Assembly: GCA_964419545.1 (NCBI GenBank)
Contig: CAYQQU010000049.1
Span: 1-43,715 of the forward strand
DNA: 43,715 nucleotides
DNA from: CAYQQU01 sp964419545
GTDB taxonomy: Bacteria > Bacteroidota > Bacteroidia > Chitinophagales > Saprospiraceae
Direction of reading: 5' to 3'
The notes beneath the pieces were generated by a model. The model was not told the origin of the DNA and did no database searches. It saw only the letters and a list, made by a program, of their open reading frames with translations. This document shows positions 1 to 9,955 of the stretch, one piece after another. Made by a program: the position numbers and the translations under genes. Numbering within the stretch: the first letter of the stretch is position 1; every line of letters starts with the position of its first letter.

Positions 1-1521
1 TGTCTGATAAATACAGAGAAGATGTGTTGGCCATTTAATGCGTCTGCCCTTGGGCGCCCCCTGCTGGCCGATGAGGTGGAAGACCAGCTCGAGGAAGGGG
101 AAGAAATTGTCGAGAACCCCGCTCAAACACAACTGTACAACGCCACCAAAGTGTCGGGGCGGACGGATCAGGGCCTGGGGATCGGCTTTTTTAACGCTAC
201 CGCCGGCCGGGCCTTCGCCACCGTGCGCGACGGCGAAGGGAACGAGCGCCGCCTACAAACGAATCCCCTGACCAATTATAACGTCCTCGTCTTTGACCAA
301 AACCTGCCTAATAATTCTTTTGCAACGCTGATCAACACCACCGTCTGGCGCAGCGGCGACGCCAACGCCACCGGGACGGTTTTTACCCTCCGCGACAAGC
401 CCAATGCTTTCGCCGTCAACGGCTAGGCGGTGGTCACCCAGCAGTACGCTCCGGATGAAACGACCCTGGGGCATACCTTCAGCCTGGGGGTAGATAAAAC
501 CAGCGGCAACTGGCTCTTCGGCCTCGACTACAACGAGGAAAGCGATACCTACGATCCCAACGACCTCGGGTTTATTTTCAACAATAACGAACGGTCGGTC
601 AATTTCTGGACGGAGTACAACGTCTACCAGCCGTTCTGGCAGTTCAACCGCGCGGGCGTCGGTTTCTGGAACCGCTACTCGCAGCTCTACCGGCCGGCCG
701 TTTTCACCGATTACGGCTTCGAGATGTGGGCCTGGGCCCAAACCAAGGGCTTCTGGCAGGTCAACGTCTGGGGAGGAAGCCGCCCTTTCGTGACCTACGA
801 CTATTTCGAGCCGCGCACCGAAGGACGGTACTTCCGCGCGCCGGGGTACAACTTTGCGGGGTTCTTCGTACAGACGGACAGCCGCAAAAAGCTGCGCTTT
901 ACTTTGAACGGCAACCATACGGTGTTCAGCGAAGCCGGCCGCCGCTTCTGGCGCCTGGAGCTCGGGCAGCGCTACCGGGTGAGCGACCGCTTCGCTCTCG
1001 AACTGGAGGTAGCGCGTTCCGATTGGCGGGATGACGTCGGGTTTGTCGATAAAATGACCGTGACGGAAACCAACGGCGGCAACGGCGCTTACGAACGCGA
1101 GGAGGTCGTCTTCGGCCGGCGCGATCGGGTGGTGGTGGAAAACCGGCTGAGCGCCGGCTACAAGTTCAGCGCCAATATGATCCTGAACTTCCGCCTGCGC
1201 CACTACTGGTCGAAAGTGTCCTATAACCGGTACCACCTGCTGCTGCCGGGCGGCGGATTAGGCGATACCGACTACGATGAATTCAACAACACCAACTTCA
1301 ACGCTTTTAATATCGATATGATCTATCGCTGGCGCTTTGCGCCCGGGAGCGACATTTTTGTCATCTGGAAAAACAGTATCCTGCATGCCGAAGACGCCCT
1401 CGCCGGGAATTATTTCCGCAACCTGGACGGCCTTTTCCGTGACGCGCCCAACACCAACAGTTTGTCCGTTAAAGTCGTATACTTCCTGGATTACGTCAAC
1501 CTGGTGAAAAACAAGCCCTGA
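1..1521 (+). pseudogene. DUF5916 family protein, 5'-truncated, interrupted by in-frame TAG
   Basis: This is the C-terminal part of a DUF5916 protein, a Bacteroidota family usually found with an N-terminal carbohydrate-binding-like domain and a C-terminal region predicted to be an outer-membrane beta-barrel. Family-like text runs from about base 70 (GEEIVENPAQTQLYNATK, then LTNYNVLVFDQNLPNNSF) to the end. It is rich in alternating aromatic and polar strands (FWTEYNVYQPFWQF, VVYFLDYVNLVKNKP). The frame is open from base 1, but the first ~18 codons do not resemble the family, so a break may lie near the window edge. A TAG at 424-426 interrupts the frame; the same frame continues at once (AVVTQQYAPDETTLGHTFSLG) to the TGA at 1519-1521. 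No frameshift is needed, so this is one nonsense change or a base error. I call it a pseudogene because a 134-residue fragment could not form the barrel. Confidence 0.75.
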
Positions 1522-1650
1522 ACCGGCGAACCCTTCTCTTGATCCAACCGGGCAATATGCCCGCATACCGCTATTTTTTTTTCGAAATCTTCCCCGCTGT
1601 AACAGGCATTAACTATATTGAGATGGTTTAAGCGACAAAAAACGACGTCT

Positions 1651-4098
1651 ATGAATACCAAAAAGGCCCTACTTTTTTTTCTAATGACCTTTGCAATGAG
1701 CATGCTTATGCGCAGTCAGGAGGATTTAGCCTACCAAATGCCGCCCCAGATTATCGCCGACCTTATGGACGCGCCTCCAACACCCGGGGTACAACTCAGC
1801 CCCCAGCGCCAATGGATGCTGTTGCTGGAACGTCCCAACCTGCCGCCCATCGAAGAAGTGGCGGAGGAGGAACTGCGCCTGGCCGGGCTGCGCATTAATC
1901 CCCAATCCAACGGCTCCAGCCGCTCGTACTATTACAACGGCATGGAACTGAAAGCGATGGACGGCGGGAAGACGATCGAGTTTATCGGCCTGCCCGACAA
2001 CCCGCGCATCGAGAACGTAAGCTGGTCGCCCGACGGCGCGCACATCGCCTTCACGAATTCTCGCGACGACGGCATCGAACTATGGGTGGTCGACCTGGAC
2101 AAAGCGGCCGCCCGGCAGCTGACCGGCGCCGTCATCAACGATGCGATGCGCGGGACTCCCTACGAATGGGTCGATAACAACACGCTGCTCTACAAAAAAG
2201 TACTGGCCAATCGCGGCAAGATGCCCGAAGAACCGACAGTGCCCAAAGGGCCGGTCGTTCAGTTCAACGACGGGAAGGTCGCTCCGGTGCGCACCTACCA
2301 GGATCTGCTGGAAGACAAATACGACGAAGCGCTCTTCGACTACTTTTTCTCGGCCCGCCTGATCCTGCTCAACCTGGTGACGGGCGAAGAAACGGAATTC
2401 GCGGAGCCCGGCGTCATCCGCAGCTTCGAGGCGTCGCCCGACGGCCGCTACATCATGGTGGCTACGCTACACCGGCCGTATTCCTACATCGTGCCTTACT
2501 ACCGCTTTCCGCTGCTCGTAGATATCTACGACCGGTCGGGAAAGAAAGTGCGCACCGTTACCGACAATCCGCTGGCCGAAAATATTCCCAAAGGGTTCGG
2601 CGCCGTACCGGAAGGGCCGCGCAGCTTTGCCTGGCGCGCCGATGCGCCCGCTACGCTCTATTGGGTGGAGGCGCAGGACGGGGGCGACCCGAAAGCCGAA
2701 GCCGATATCCGGGATAAGCTCTATTACCTGGAGCCGCCCTTTACCGGCGATCCCCGGGCCGCCATCGAGCTGGAACTGCGCTACGGCGGCGTCACCTGGG
2801 GCGACGATGAGCTGGCGATGGTCAGCGAATGGTGGTGGACCGACCGCCGGGAGATCACCAGCCGCTGGAACCCCGCCGAGCCGGCCGGCAGCAAAAAGGT
2901 GATCTTCGACCGCTCCTGGGAAGACAGCTATAACGATCCCGGCGCTTTCGAGGTGAAACGCAACGAGTACGGACGGCTCGTCTTGCTCATGGCCGACGAC
3001 GGGAAGGCGCTTTTCCTCACCGGCCAGGGCGCTTCCCCGGAAGGCAACCGGCCTTTTGTTGATAAATTTTTTCTGGAAACCGGCGAAACGACCCGGCTGT
3101 GGCGCTCCGAAGCGCCCTACTACGAATTCCCGGTCCTCGTCCTGGATCCGGAAAAAGGAATGGTGCTGACGCGCCGGGAATCCAAGGACGATCCGCCCAA
3201 TTTCTTCCTGCGCAACCTGGAAACCGGTCAATTGCAGCAGGTTACGGAGTTCAAAAACCCGTACGAGGCGCTGTCCGGGATCGACAAAGAACTGGTGCGC
3301 TACCAGCGCGAAGACGGGGTGGAACTGACCGGCACCTTATACCTGCCGGCCGGTTACGATAAGGAAAAAGACGGGCCGCTGCCGACCCTGATGTGGGCCT
3401 ACCCGCGCGAATACAAAAGCGCCGAGGCCGCCAGCCAGGTCAAAGACTCGCCCTATGAGTTCATCCGGCTGGGATGGTTTTCGCCGCTTTTCTGGGTGAC
3501 CCAGGGCTACGCCATCTTCGACGGCTTCGGCATGCCGATCGTAGGCGAAGGGGAAGAGGAACCCAACGAGACTTTTGTCGAACAACTGCGGATGAACGCA
3601 AAAGCCGCCGTAGATAAGCTGGCGGAGATGGGCGTTACCGACCGCAGTCGCATCGGCGTGGGCGGCCACTCCTACGGCGCTTTCATGACGGCCAACCTCT
3701 TGTCGCATACCGACCTGTTCGCCGCCGGCATCGCCCGCAGCGGCGCGTACAACCGGACCCTGACGCCCTTCGGCTTCCAAAGCGAGGAACGCACCTACTG
3801 GGAAGCGCCGGAGGTCTATTTCAGTATGTCGCCCTTTATGCATGCCGACGATATGAAGACGCCCCTGCTGCTGATCCACGGTGAAGCGGATAATAATTCC
3901 GGGACCTTCCCCATCCAGAGCGAACGCTACTACGCGGCGCTGAAAGGCCACGGCGCCACCGTTCGCCTGGTGATGCTGCCCCACGAAAGCCACGGCTATC
4001 GCTCCCGTGAGTCGATCATGCACATGCTCTGGGAAATGGACAGCTGGCTGAACAGGTACGTGAAAAACAACGAACAGGAAAACGGAACGCGCCCGTAG
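1651..4098 (+). CDS. S9 family prolyl oligopeptidase-type serine peptidase, exported
   Basis: This 815-residue secreted or periplasmic serine peptidase belongs to family S9 and resembles the glutamyl-endopeptidase-like (S9D) branch. The start at 1651 gives MNTKKALLFFLMTFAMSMLM, a signal peptide; an upstream TTG in frame at 1618 would put a charged extension before it. Residues ~40-560 look like a beta-propeller (SWSPDGAHIAFTNSRDDGIELWVVD, ASPDGRYIMVA). The alpha/beta-hydrolase domain follows. Ser674 is in GGHSYGAFM, Asp747 is probably the acid in HGEADNNSG, and His781 is in HESHGY, so the catalytic triad is complete. Family members degrade peptides, often after acidic or proline residues; the substrate here is unknown. 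It is convergent with aspS and follows the broken DUF5916 gene with a 129-bp gap. Confidence 0.9.
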   Translation: MNTKKALLFFLMTFAMSMLMRSQEDLAYQMPPQIIADLMDAPPTPGVQLSPQRQWMLLLERPNLPPIEEVAEEELRLAGLRINPQSNGSSRSYYYNGMELKAMDGGKTIEFIGLPDNPRIENVSWSPDGAHIAFTNSRDDGIELWVVDLDKAAARQLTGAVINDAMRGTPYEWVDNNTLLYKKVLANRGKMPEEPTVPKGPVVQFNDGKVAPVRTYQDLLEDKYDEALFDYFFSARLILLNLVTGEETEFAEPGVIRSFEASPDGRYIMVATLHRPYSYIVPYYRFPLLVDIYDRSGKKVRTVTDNPLAENIPKGFGAVPEGPRSFAWRADAPATLYWVEAQDGGDPKAEADIRDKLYYLEPPFTGDPRAAIELELRYGGVTWGDDELAMVSEWWWTDRREITSRWNPAEPAGSKKVIFDRSWEDSYNDPGAFEVKRNEYGRLVLLMADDGKALFLTGQGASPEGNRPFVDKFFLETGETTRLWRSEAPYYEFPVLVLDPEKGMVLTRRESKDDPPNFFLRNLETGQLQQVTEFKNPYEALSGIDKELVRYQREDGVELTGTLYLPAGYDKEKDGPLPTLMWAYPREYKSAEAASQVKDSPYEFIRLGWFSPLFWVTQGYAIFDGFGMPIVGEGEEEPNETFVEQLRMNAKAAVDKLAEMGVTDRSRIGVGGHSYGAFMTANLLSHTDLFAAGIARSGAYNRTLTPFGFQSEERTYWEAPEVYFSMSPFMHADDMKTPLLLIHGEADNNSGTFPIQSERYYAALKGHGATVRLVMLPHESHGYRSRESIMHMLWEMDSWLNRYVKNNEQENGTRP

Positions 4099-4127
4099 TG
4101 TTTTGTCTTTACCTGACGGCTAAGGGG

Positions 4128-5903
4128 TTATTCAACGTCTTTCGCCACATCCTTTAGACGCAGCCCCAGTTCGTCCAGTTGTTCTGCTGCGACGGTGCTG
4201 GGCGCGTCGATCATCATATCGCGGCCCATGTTATTTTTGGGGAAAGCGATAAAATCGCGGATGGAGTTCTGGCCGTTCATAACGGCGCAGAGGCGATCGA
4301 AGCCGAAGGCGATGCCGCCGTGGGGGGGTGCGCCGTACTCGAAGGCGCCCATCAGGAAGCCGAACTGGTTTTCCGCTTCTTCGGGCGTAAAGCCCAGTAG
4401 TTTGAAGTTTTTCTCCTGGAGGGTGCGGTTGTGGATACGGATGGAGCCCCCGCCGATCTCTACGCCGTTGATCACAAGGTCGTAGGCGTCGGCGCGCAGG
4501 CTTTTCATGGTGTCGTGGTCGCCGTTGAGCATGCGGGGTACGTCCTCTTTTTTAGGCGAAGTAAAAGGATGGTGCATGGCGTAGAAGCGCTCGCTTTCTT
4601 CGTCCCATTCCAGCAGCGGGAAGTCGACGACCCAGAGCGGCCTGAAGTCGCCCGGCTGCATCAGCCCCAGGCGACGTCCCATTTCGAGGCGCAGTTCGTT
4701 GAGCTGTTTGCGCGTTTTTTCCGCTTCGCCGGCGAGGATGAGCAGGAGGTCGCCGGGTTGGGCGCCCATCTTTTCGGCCCAGCCGCGCAGTGCGTCGGCG
4801 GAGAAGAACTTATCGACGGACGATTTGAAGGAGCCGTCGCTATTGTATTTCACGTAAACCATTCCCCTGGCGCCGATCTGCGGTCGCTTCACCCAGTCGG
4901 TGAGCTGGTCGAGCTGCTTGCGGGTGTAGTCGGCCTGTCCGGCGGCGTTGATGCCGACGACGAGCTCGGCGCTGTCGAAGACCTGGAAGCCCTGGTTTTG
5001 GGCGAGGTCGTTGAGTTCGGTGAACGCCATGCCGAAGCGCAGGTCGGGTTTGTCGGAGCCGAAGCGGCGCATAGCTTCGTCGTACGACATGCGCTGGAAG
5101 TCGGGCAGCTCGAGGTCGAGGGTGGTGCGGAAGAGGTGCTTGGTCAGCCCTTCGAAGGTATTGAGGATATCTTCCTGGGTGACGAAGCTCATCTCGCAGT
5201 CGATCTGCGTGAATTCCGGCTGGCGGTCGGCGCGCAGGTCCTCATCGCGGAAGCACTTGACGATCTGGAAGTACTTGTCGAGGCCGGCCACCATCAGGAT
5301 CTGTTTGAACGTCTGCGGGCTTTGCGGCAGGGCGTAAAACTGGCCGGGGTTCATGCGCGAAGGCACCACGAAGTCGCGCGCTCCCTCGGGGGTACTCTTG
5401 ATGAGGAAGGGCGTTTCCACTTCGATGAAGCCCTCCTGGTCGAGGTATTTGCGGGTTTCCAGGGCGAGTTTGGAGCGGAAGACGATATTTTTTTGTACCG
5501 GAGCGCGGCGCAGGTCGAGGTAGCGGTACTTCATGCGCAGGTCGTCGCCGCCGTCCGTCTCTTCTTCGATGGTGAAGGGAGGCGCCGCGGCGGCGTTGAG
5601 GACGTGCAGGGTATTGATTTCGATCTCGATGTCGCCGGTGGGGCGGTTCGGGTTTTTGTTGGTCCGTTCCCGCACCCGGCCGGTGATCTGGACGACAAAT
5701 TCGCGGCCCAGTTCCCTGGACTGCTGGTAGAGCTTCGCGTCGGCCTCCTGGTCAAAGACCAGCTGCGTGATGCCGTAGCGGTCGCGCAGGTCGATGAAAT
5801 TGAGGGCGCCGAAGTCGCGGGCCGTTTGCACCCAGCCGCTGAGGGTTACTTCCTGATTGACGTGGGCGATGCGCAGCTCGCCGCAGTTGTGAGTCCGGTA
5901 CAT
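4128..5903 (-). CDS. aspS: Aspartate--tRNA ligase
   Basis: Class IIb aminoacyl-tRNA synthetase that charges tRNA-Asp in the cytoplasm. It has 591 residues, the usual bacterial length. The N-terminal OB-fold anticodon-binding domain is clear (LSGWVQTARDFGALNFIDLRDRYG, residues ~20-45). Motif 2 reads FRDEDLRADRQPEFTQID and motif 3 GIAFGFDRLCAVM. The bacterial GAD insertion domain lies between the motifs (around ELNDLAQNQGFQVFDSAELVVGIN). The start codon is the ATG at 5903, giving MYRTHNCGEL, typical of the family. A promoter-like TAATTTTG lies 28 bases upstream. Whether the enzyme is discriminating or also charges tRNA-Asn cannot be told from this window. It is convergent with the S9 peptidase gene. 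Confidence 0.97.
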   Translation of the reverse strand: MYRTHNCGELRIAHVNQEVTLSGWVQTARDFGALNFIDLRDRYGITQLVFDQEADAKLYQQSRELGREFVVQITGRVRERTNKNPNRPTGDIEIEINTLHVLNAAAAPPFTIEEETDGGDDLRMKYRYLDLRRAPVQKNIVFRSKLALETRKYLDQEGFIEVETPFLIKSTPEGARDFVVPSRMNPGQFYALPQSPQTFKQILMVAGLDKYFQIVKCFRDEDLRADRQPEFTQIDCEMSFVTQEDILNTFEGLTKHLFRTTLDLELPDFQRMSYDEAMRRFGSDKPDLRFGMAFTELNDLAQNQGFQVFDSAELVVGINAAGQADYTRKQLDQLTDWVKRPQIGARGMVYVKYNSDGSFKSSVDKFFSADALRGWAEKMGAQPGDLLLILAGEAEKTRKQLNELRLEMGRRLGLMQPGDFRPLWVVDFPLLEWDEESERFYAMHHPFTSPKKEDVPRMLNGDHDTMKSLRADAYDLVINGVEIGGGSIRIHNRTLQEKNFKLLGFTPEEAENQFGFLMGAFEYGAPPHGGIAFGFDRLCAVMNGQNSIRDFIAFPKNNMGRDMMIDAPSTVAAEQLDELGLRLKDVAKDVE

Positions 5904-5931
5904 ACGTTCAGTGGATTGCTATTTGAAGGCG

Positions 5932-5939
5932 CAAAATTA
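5932..5939 (-). promoter_or_regulatory. -7 element upstream of aspS
   Basis: Reads TAATTTTG on the minus strand, an exact match to the Bacteroidota -7 pattern TAnnTTTG. It would start transcription some 20 bases before the aspS ATG. The region 19-20 bases further upstream is T-rich but lacks a clean TTTG, so only the -7 half is well supported. Confidence 0.5.
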
Positions 5940-6040
5940 CAGGTAATTTTGGTAGGGAAAGAAAGGATGGGCTGCTTAATTTGAGGTCGGGTCATGCTTA
6001 TTCCGCCATAAACCAGGGATTCACCGCTCTTTCCTTCTCC

Positions 6041-7462
6041 TCACTCCCCAAATCCACCGATCGGGGCGTACCGTCCTTGTCCTAGCCGGTAGTAATTCTC
6101 GTTGAGGGTATCCAGTGGAAAAGACCGGAACGCATTAACCAGCAAAGTGTCGCCGGCCAGCGCGTCCTCGTATTGTTCCGGATCGGAAATAAGGAATAAG
6201 GTAGCGGCGGAGTCGGGATGTTCGGCTGCGGTGAGGAGCAGCGTCTCGAAAGGCGCGCCCCAGGTCATGAGCAGGGTGTCGAGCGGCGCCTGGCTTTCCG
6301 GCAGGTAAAAACGGTTGCCGCCGGTGGTGCGCCGGGCTTCGGCGACGGTGCTTCGCAGCCACTGCAGGCGATCGGTAAATGGGCGGTGATGCAGGGTGAT
6401 GACGGTGAGGCGCAGTAAAGCGGTGGCCAGCAGCAGGCCGAACAACCATTGCGGACGCCAACGCGGCGCCCAGTCGTAAAAGAACGGGACGGCGACGAAA
6501 AGAACGAGCGGATAATAGTTGACCTCCGCATAGAAGCGGTAGGGCGTTTCCGGGTCGCTGATGTGGACCAGCATCAGATAGCCGAAGCAGGCGCCCCATA
6601 CGAGCAACAATCGCAACCATTGGCGCCGGTAGCCATAATAGCCGGTGAGCGCCAGGAGCAATACCGGGAACCCGTACCAATAGCGGATCATATGCTGCAA
6701 AAAGAGGCGGTGACTGGGGAGAGCGAAGTAGTTGGGATAGTATTGCTGCAGGTTGTGGAAAAAATTGCCGTACTTCTGGTTGTCGTAGTAGTTGGGAAGC
6801 CACGCGTGCTTGGCGTACAGCAGCAGCAGTAGCAGGAAAAGCACCGCCAGGTAGCGCGGGTGACGCAGGGCGGGATCGAGCAGGCCCAGGAAAAGCCAGA
6901 TGAAGAGAGCGGGAATAAAAACCAGGGGATGGTAAAAGACCAGCGCGACGAGGCCGGGTGCGATAAACAGCCAGTGTGCCCGGTGATCCAGCGCCGGATA
7001 CCGTTGTAGGAAAGCGAAAAATACGAGGAGAAACCCCAGCCCTTGCTGCAGCTCATTGGTCGCCCAGTAGAAGCCGTCGTATACGATGAGGGTAAATAGC
7101 CATACCAGCGCCCAGCCCAGGTAATCGTTGCGGAATACCCGCACGATGAGCCAGTAGAATAGCAGGTAGAATAGCGGGAAAGAGGCCGAGTACAAAAGCG
7201 AGACCAGGGCGAGCGGGGCGTTCAGTTTTGCCGCCAGCAGGGGCAGCACCTGCACCAGCGCGGCGCCGAAGCGGTAGACCTGCACCTGTACGCTGCCGGC
7301 GTTGAGCAGCAGGAACGTCTGATAGGCAATGTCGAGAAACCAGGCGCGTTCGCGAAAAAAGATCAGGGCGAGCACCAGCAGGGCGGCCATCACGGCGTAA
7401 CCCAGACGGCGGATACCGGCGTGCCGATACTGATGGCGGGCAGGGTGTTGGGCCTGTTTCAT
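6041..7462 (-). CDS. Multi-pass membrane protein, glycosyltransferase (GT-C)-like
   Basis: A 473-residue integral membrane protein. The start at 7462 (MKQAQHPARHQYRHAG) is the last Met before the first transmembrane segment; the frame stays open further upstream, but that sequence is low-complexity and charged. About ten hydrophobic segments can be seen (MAALLVLALIFF, LYSASFPLFYLLFYWLIV, YLAVLFLLLLLLY, LLLVWGACFGYLMLVHI), followed by a soluble C-terminal domain of roughly 110 residues. The layout, aromatic-rich helices and C-terminal domain resemble polyprenol-phosphate-dependent mannosyl/arabinosyl transferases, but I see no convincing catalytic DD/DE motif in the first loop. The function is therefore a fold-level guess. 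It is divergent from the transporter gene across a 117-bp gap. Confidence 0.7.
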   Translation of the reverse strand: MKQAQHPARHQYRHAGIRRLGYAVMAALLVLALIFFRERAWFLDIAYQTFLLLNAGSVQVQVYRFGAALVQVLPLLAAKLNAPLALVSLLYSASFPLFYLLFYWLIVRVFRNDYLGWALVWLFTLIVYDGFYWATNELQQGLGFLLVFFAFLQRYPALDHRAHWLFIAPGLVALVFYHPLVFIPALFIWLFLGLLDPALRHPRYLAVLFLLLLLLYAKHAWLPNYYDNQKYGNFFHNLQQYYPNYFALPSHRLFLQHMIRYWYGFPVLLLALTGYYGYRRQWLRLLLVWGACFGYLMLVHISDPETPYRFYAEVNYYPLVLFVAVPFFYDWAPRWRPQWLFGLLLATALLRLTVITLHHRPFTDRLQWLRSTVAEARRTTGGNRFYLPESQAPLDTLLMTWGAPFETLLLTAAEHPDSAATLFLISDPEQYEDALAGDTLLVNAFRSFPLDTLNENYYRLGQGRYAPIGGFGE

Positions 7463-7526
7463 CCTGCAAATAAATAAAAAGACGCCGGTTTTCCATCGCA
7501 AAATCAACGACCGGCGAAGAAACCGG

Positions 7527-7557
7527 TTGCCACTGTCAAATTCCCGCCTTACCTTTC
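7527..7557 (+). promoter_or_regulatory. Possible promoter for the SLC12/APC-type transporter
   Basis: TTG at 7527-7529, a 20-bp gap, then TACCTTTC at 7550-7557, one base away from TAnnTTTG. It sits 22 bases before the ATG at 7580 in the divergent intergenic region. Confidence 0.4.
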
Positions 7558-7579
7558 CGGAGCCAATGACTGACGAAGT

Positions 7580-9955
7580 ATGAGCACCGTTTCCACCGGC
7601 CCGCGCAAGTTCGGCGCCGCGCCGGTTTTTTTTACCGCGATTTCCACCATCCTGGGGGCGATCATGTTTTTGCGCTTCGGCTTTGCCGTGGGCAATGTCG
7701 GCCTGGTGGGCACCTTCATGATCGTTTTGATCGGTCATGCGGTGACGATCCCCACGGCGATGGCCATCGCGGAGATCGCGACCAACCAAAAAGTGGAGGG
7801 CGGCGGCGAGTACTACATCATCTCGCGCTCCTTCGGGCTGGTGATCGGCTCGTCCATCGGCATTGCGCTGTACTTCTCCCAGGCCATCAGCGTGGCTTTT
7901 TACATCATCGCCTTTTCTGAGGCGTTCAGTTCGCTCTTCGATTTTTTGAACAGCCGCTACGAGCTGCACCCGGCAGTGGTTTGGCTGCTGGATAAAAAGC
8001 AGACGGTCTCCATTCCGGCGCTATTCCTGCTCACCGGAATCGTGCTGGCAAAGGGCGCCGACCTGGGGGTAAAGACCCTCTACGTCGTGGTGTTTACCCT
8101 TTTCCTCTCCCTGGTCGCCTTTTTTGCGGGCGAGACGGAATACGCGCGCACCAACGAATTCGATCCGTTCCTGCACGTGGGCAAGCTGGACGAAAGGGCG
8201 CGCGAAGAAGCAGCATCAACGAGCCGGACGCTGATCGATTCGGCGGGCGTACGCCCGGGGCCGGAACTGCGGCCGGCCCAGCCGGATGGCGGGCGCCGCT
8301 CCGACCGGGCGGAAGCCATCGGCTTTTTTACCGTTTTCGCTATCATCTTTCCGGCCTTCACCGGAATGACGGCCGGCGTCGGCCTGTCGGGCGATCTGCG
8401 CAACCCCAGCCGCGCCATACCGACGGGGACGCTGGCGGGCACCATCACCGGGATGATCGTTTACTTTTTTATCGCTTACAAGTTGGCCGTATCGGCCAGT
8501 CCTGCGGATCTGGCCGATACGGATACCCTGGTGATGGCCGATATTGCCTGGCAGGGATGGCTGATCATTCCCATCGGGCTGGCCGCCGCCACCATTTCTT
8601 CGGCCCTGGGCTCCATCCTGGTCGCGCCCCGCACCCTGCAAGCCATCGCGCGCGACCGACTGATCCCCTCGCTGGGCGTCAACTACTGGCTGTCGCGCGG
8701 CCGGGGCAAAAACGACGAACCCTTCAACGCTACGGTGGTGACCATCGTGCTGGCGCTCTTCTTTATATTGCTCGGCGAACTGAACTTCGTGGCGGAGATC
8801 ATCTCCATGTTCTTCATGGTGACTTACGGTTCCTTATGCCTCATTTCTTTTCTGCAGCACTTCGCCGCTGACCCGTCTTACCGCCCTACCTTCCGGTCGC
8901 GCTGGTACATCTCCCTCTTCGGCGCCATCGCCTGTTTCGGGCTGATGTTCTTTATGAACCCGGGTTATGCGTTCCTCGCTCTGGCCCTGATGATCGGGAT
9001 CTATGCCCTGGTGAGCCGCTACAACCCCGAAAAGAAAAACCTGGCGGTTATCTTTCAGGGCGTGATCTTCCAGGTGAGCCGGCAGTTGCAGGTCTTTCTG
9101 CAGAAAGCGGATAAAGAACAATCGGTGAGCTGGCGGCCTTCGGTCGTTTGTATTTCGGAACATTCTTTCGAACGGCTGGCCGCGTTCGATCTGCTGCGCT
9201 GGCTGTCGCAGCGTTACGGCTTCGGAACGTATATACACAAAATCGAAGGCTACCTTTCCAAAAGCACCTACCAGGAAGCAAGAGGCGCCCAGGACCGACT
9301 CATCCGCATGGCCGAAGCGAGCCGCAGCAACATCTACATCGACACCCTGATCAGCCCTTCCTATACGTCGGCGATCGCCCAGGTCATCCAACTGCCCGGC
9401 ATTTCCGGAACGGAAAATAATCTGCTGCTGCTGGAATTTTCCAAGCGCGACCCCGACAATCTGGAGGACATTGTCGACAACTTCAAGCTCATCCGCTCGG
9501 TGGATTTCGACCTGGCCGTTCTGGGCGCTACCGAACGCGGGTACGGATTGAAACAAAGTATTCACGTATGGGTCACGAGCACCGACTACGAGAACGCCAA
9601 CCTCATGATCCTGCTGGCCTACATCATGCTCGGGCATCAGGATTGGAGCGAGGCGGTGATCAACATTTTTGCGATCTACCCCGAAGAAACCTGTGATGAC
9701 GAACGCAGCAGCCTGTTTACGCTGATCGAGACAGGGCAGTTGCCTATCTCCAAAAACAATATCGAAGTCATCCCCCGCAAACCGGATATCGACCCCAAAG
9801 TGATCGTGAACGAAAAGTCAAAAGACGCCGACCTCACTATCGTAGGGGTGCGGAGTGAAGTGCTGCGGCACGAAGGCGCGGCGGCTTTCAGCGGCTTTGA
9901 GTCGATCGGCAACACCCTTTTCGTCAATGCTTCTCAGCAGAAAAGCATTAAATAA
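7580..9955 (+). CDS. APC-superfamily transporter, SLC12 (cation-chloride cotransporter)-like
   Basis: A 791-residue membrane transporter. Residues ~10-470 hold about twelve transmembrane helices. The first carries the APC-type broken-helix signature (FFTAISTILGAIMFLRFGFAVGNVGLVGTFMIVL), and the second conserved block reads IPTAMAIAEIATNQKVEGGGEYYIISRSFG. This pattern is typical of bacterial relatives of Na-K-Cl and K-Cl cotransporters. A hydrophilic, poorly conserved stretch lies at residues ~205-250 (GPELRPAQPDGGRRSDRAEA). Residues ~490-791 form a large soluble C-terminal domain with alternating alpha/beta text and a final USP-like piece (DADLTIVGVRSE). Such domains often regulate transport in this family. 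The transported ions cannot be fixed from sequence. No partner gene lies beside it; hemA starts 323 bases downstream. Confidence 0.85.
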   Translation: MSTVSTGPRKFGAAPVFFTAISTILGAIMFLRFGFAVGNVGLVGTFMIVLIGHAVTIPTAMAIAEIATNQKVEGGGEYYIISRSFGLVIGSSIGIALYFSQAISVAFYIIAFSEAFSSLFDFLNSRYELHPAVVWLLDKKQTVSIPALFLLTGIVLAKGADLGVKTLYVVVFTLFLSLVAFFAGETEYARTNEFDPFLHVGKLDERAREEAASTSRTLIDSAGVRPGPELRPAQPDGGRRSDRAEAIGFFTVFAIIFPAFTGMTAGVGLSGDLRNPSRAIPTGTLAGTITGMIVYFFIAYKLAVSASPADLADTDTLVMADIAWQGWLIIPIGLAAATISSALGSILVAPRTLQAIARDRLIPSLGVNYWLSRGRGKNDEPFNATVVTIVLALFFILLGELNFVAEIISMFFMVTYGSLCLISFLQHFAADPSYRPTFRSRWYISLFGAIACFGLMFFMNPGYAFLALALMIGIYALVSRYNPEKKNLAVIFQGVIFQVSRQLQVFLQKADKEQSVSWRPSVVCISEHSFERLAAFDLLRWLSQRYGFGTYIHKIEGYLSKSTYQEARGAQDRLIRMAEASRSNIYIDTLISPSYTSAIAQVIQLPGISGTENNLLLLEFSKRDPDNLEDIVDNFKLIRSVDFDLAVLGATERGYGLKQSIHVWVTSTDYENANLMILLAYIMLGHQDWSEAVINIFAIYPEETCDDERSSLFTLIETGQLPISKNNIEVIPRKPDIDPKVIVNEKSKDADLTIVGVRSEVLRHEGAAAFSGFESIGNTLFVNASQQKSIK

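Noticed and set aside
1551..1585. A short hairpin (CGGGCA/TGCCCG) near a T9 run after the DUF5916 gene
   Set aside because: The stem is only 6 bp and the T run starts nine bases later, so it does not fit an intrinsic terminator.
4431..5984. A 517-codon open frame on the plus strand across aspS
   Set aside because: It is the antisense of a certain aspS gene. Its text is low in family features and rich in Val/Glu/Ala, as expected for antisense of a GC-rich gene.
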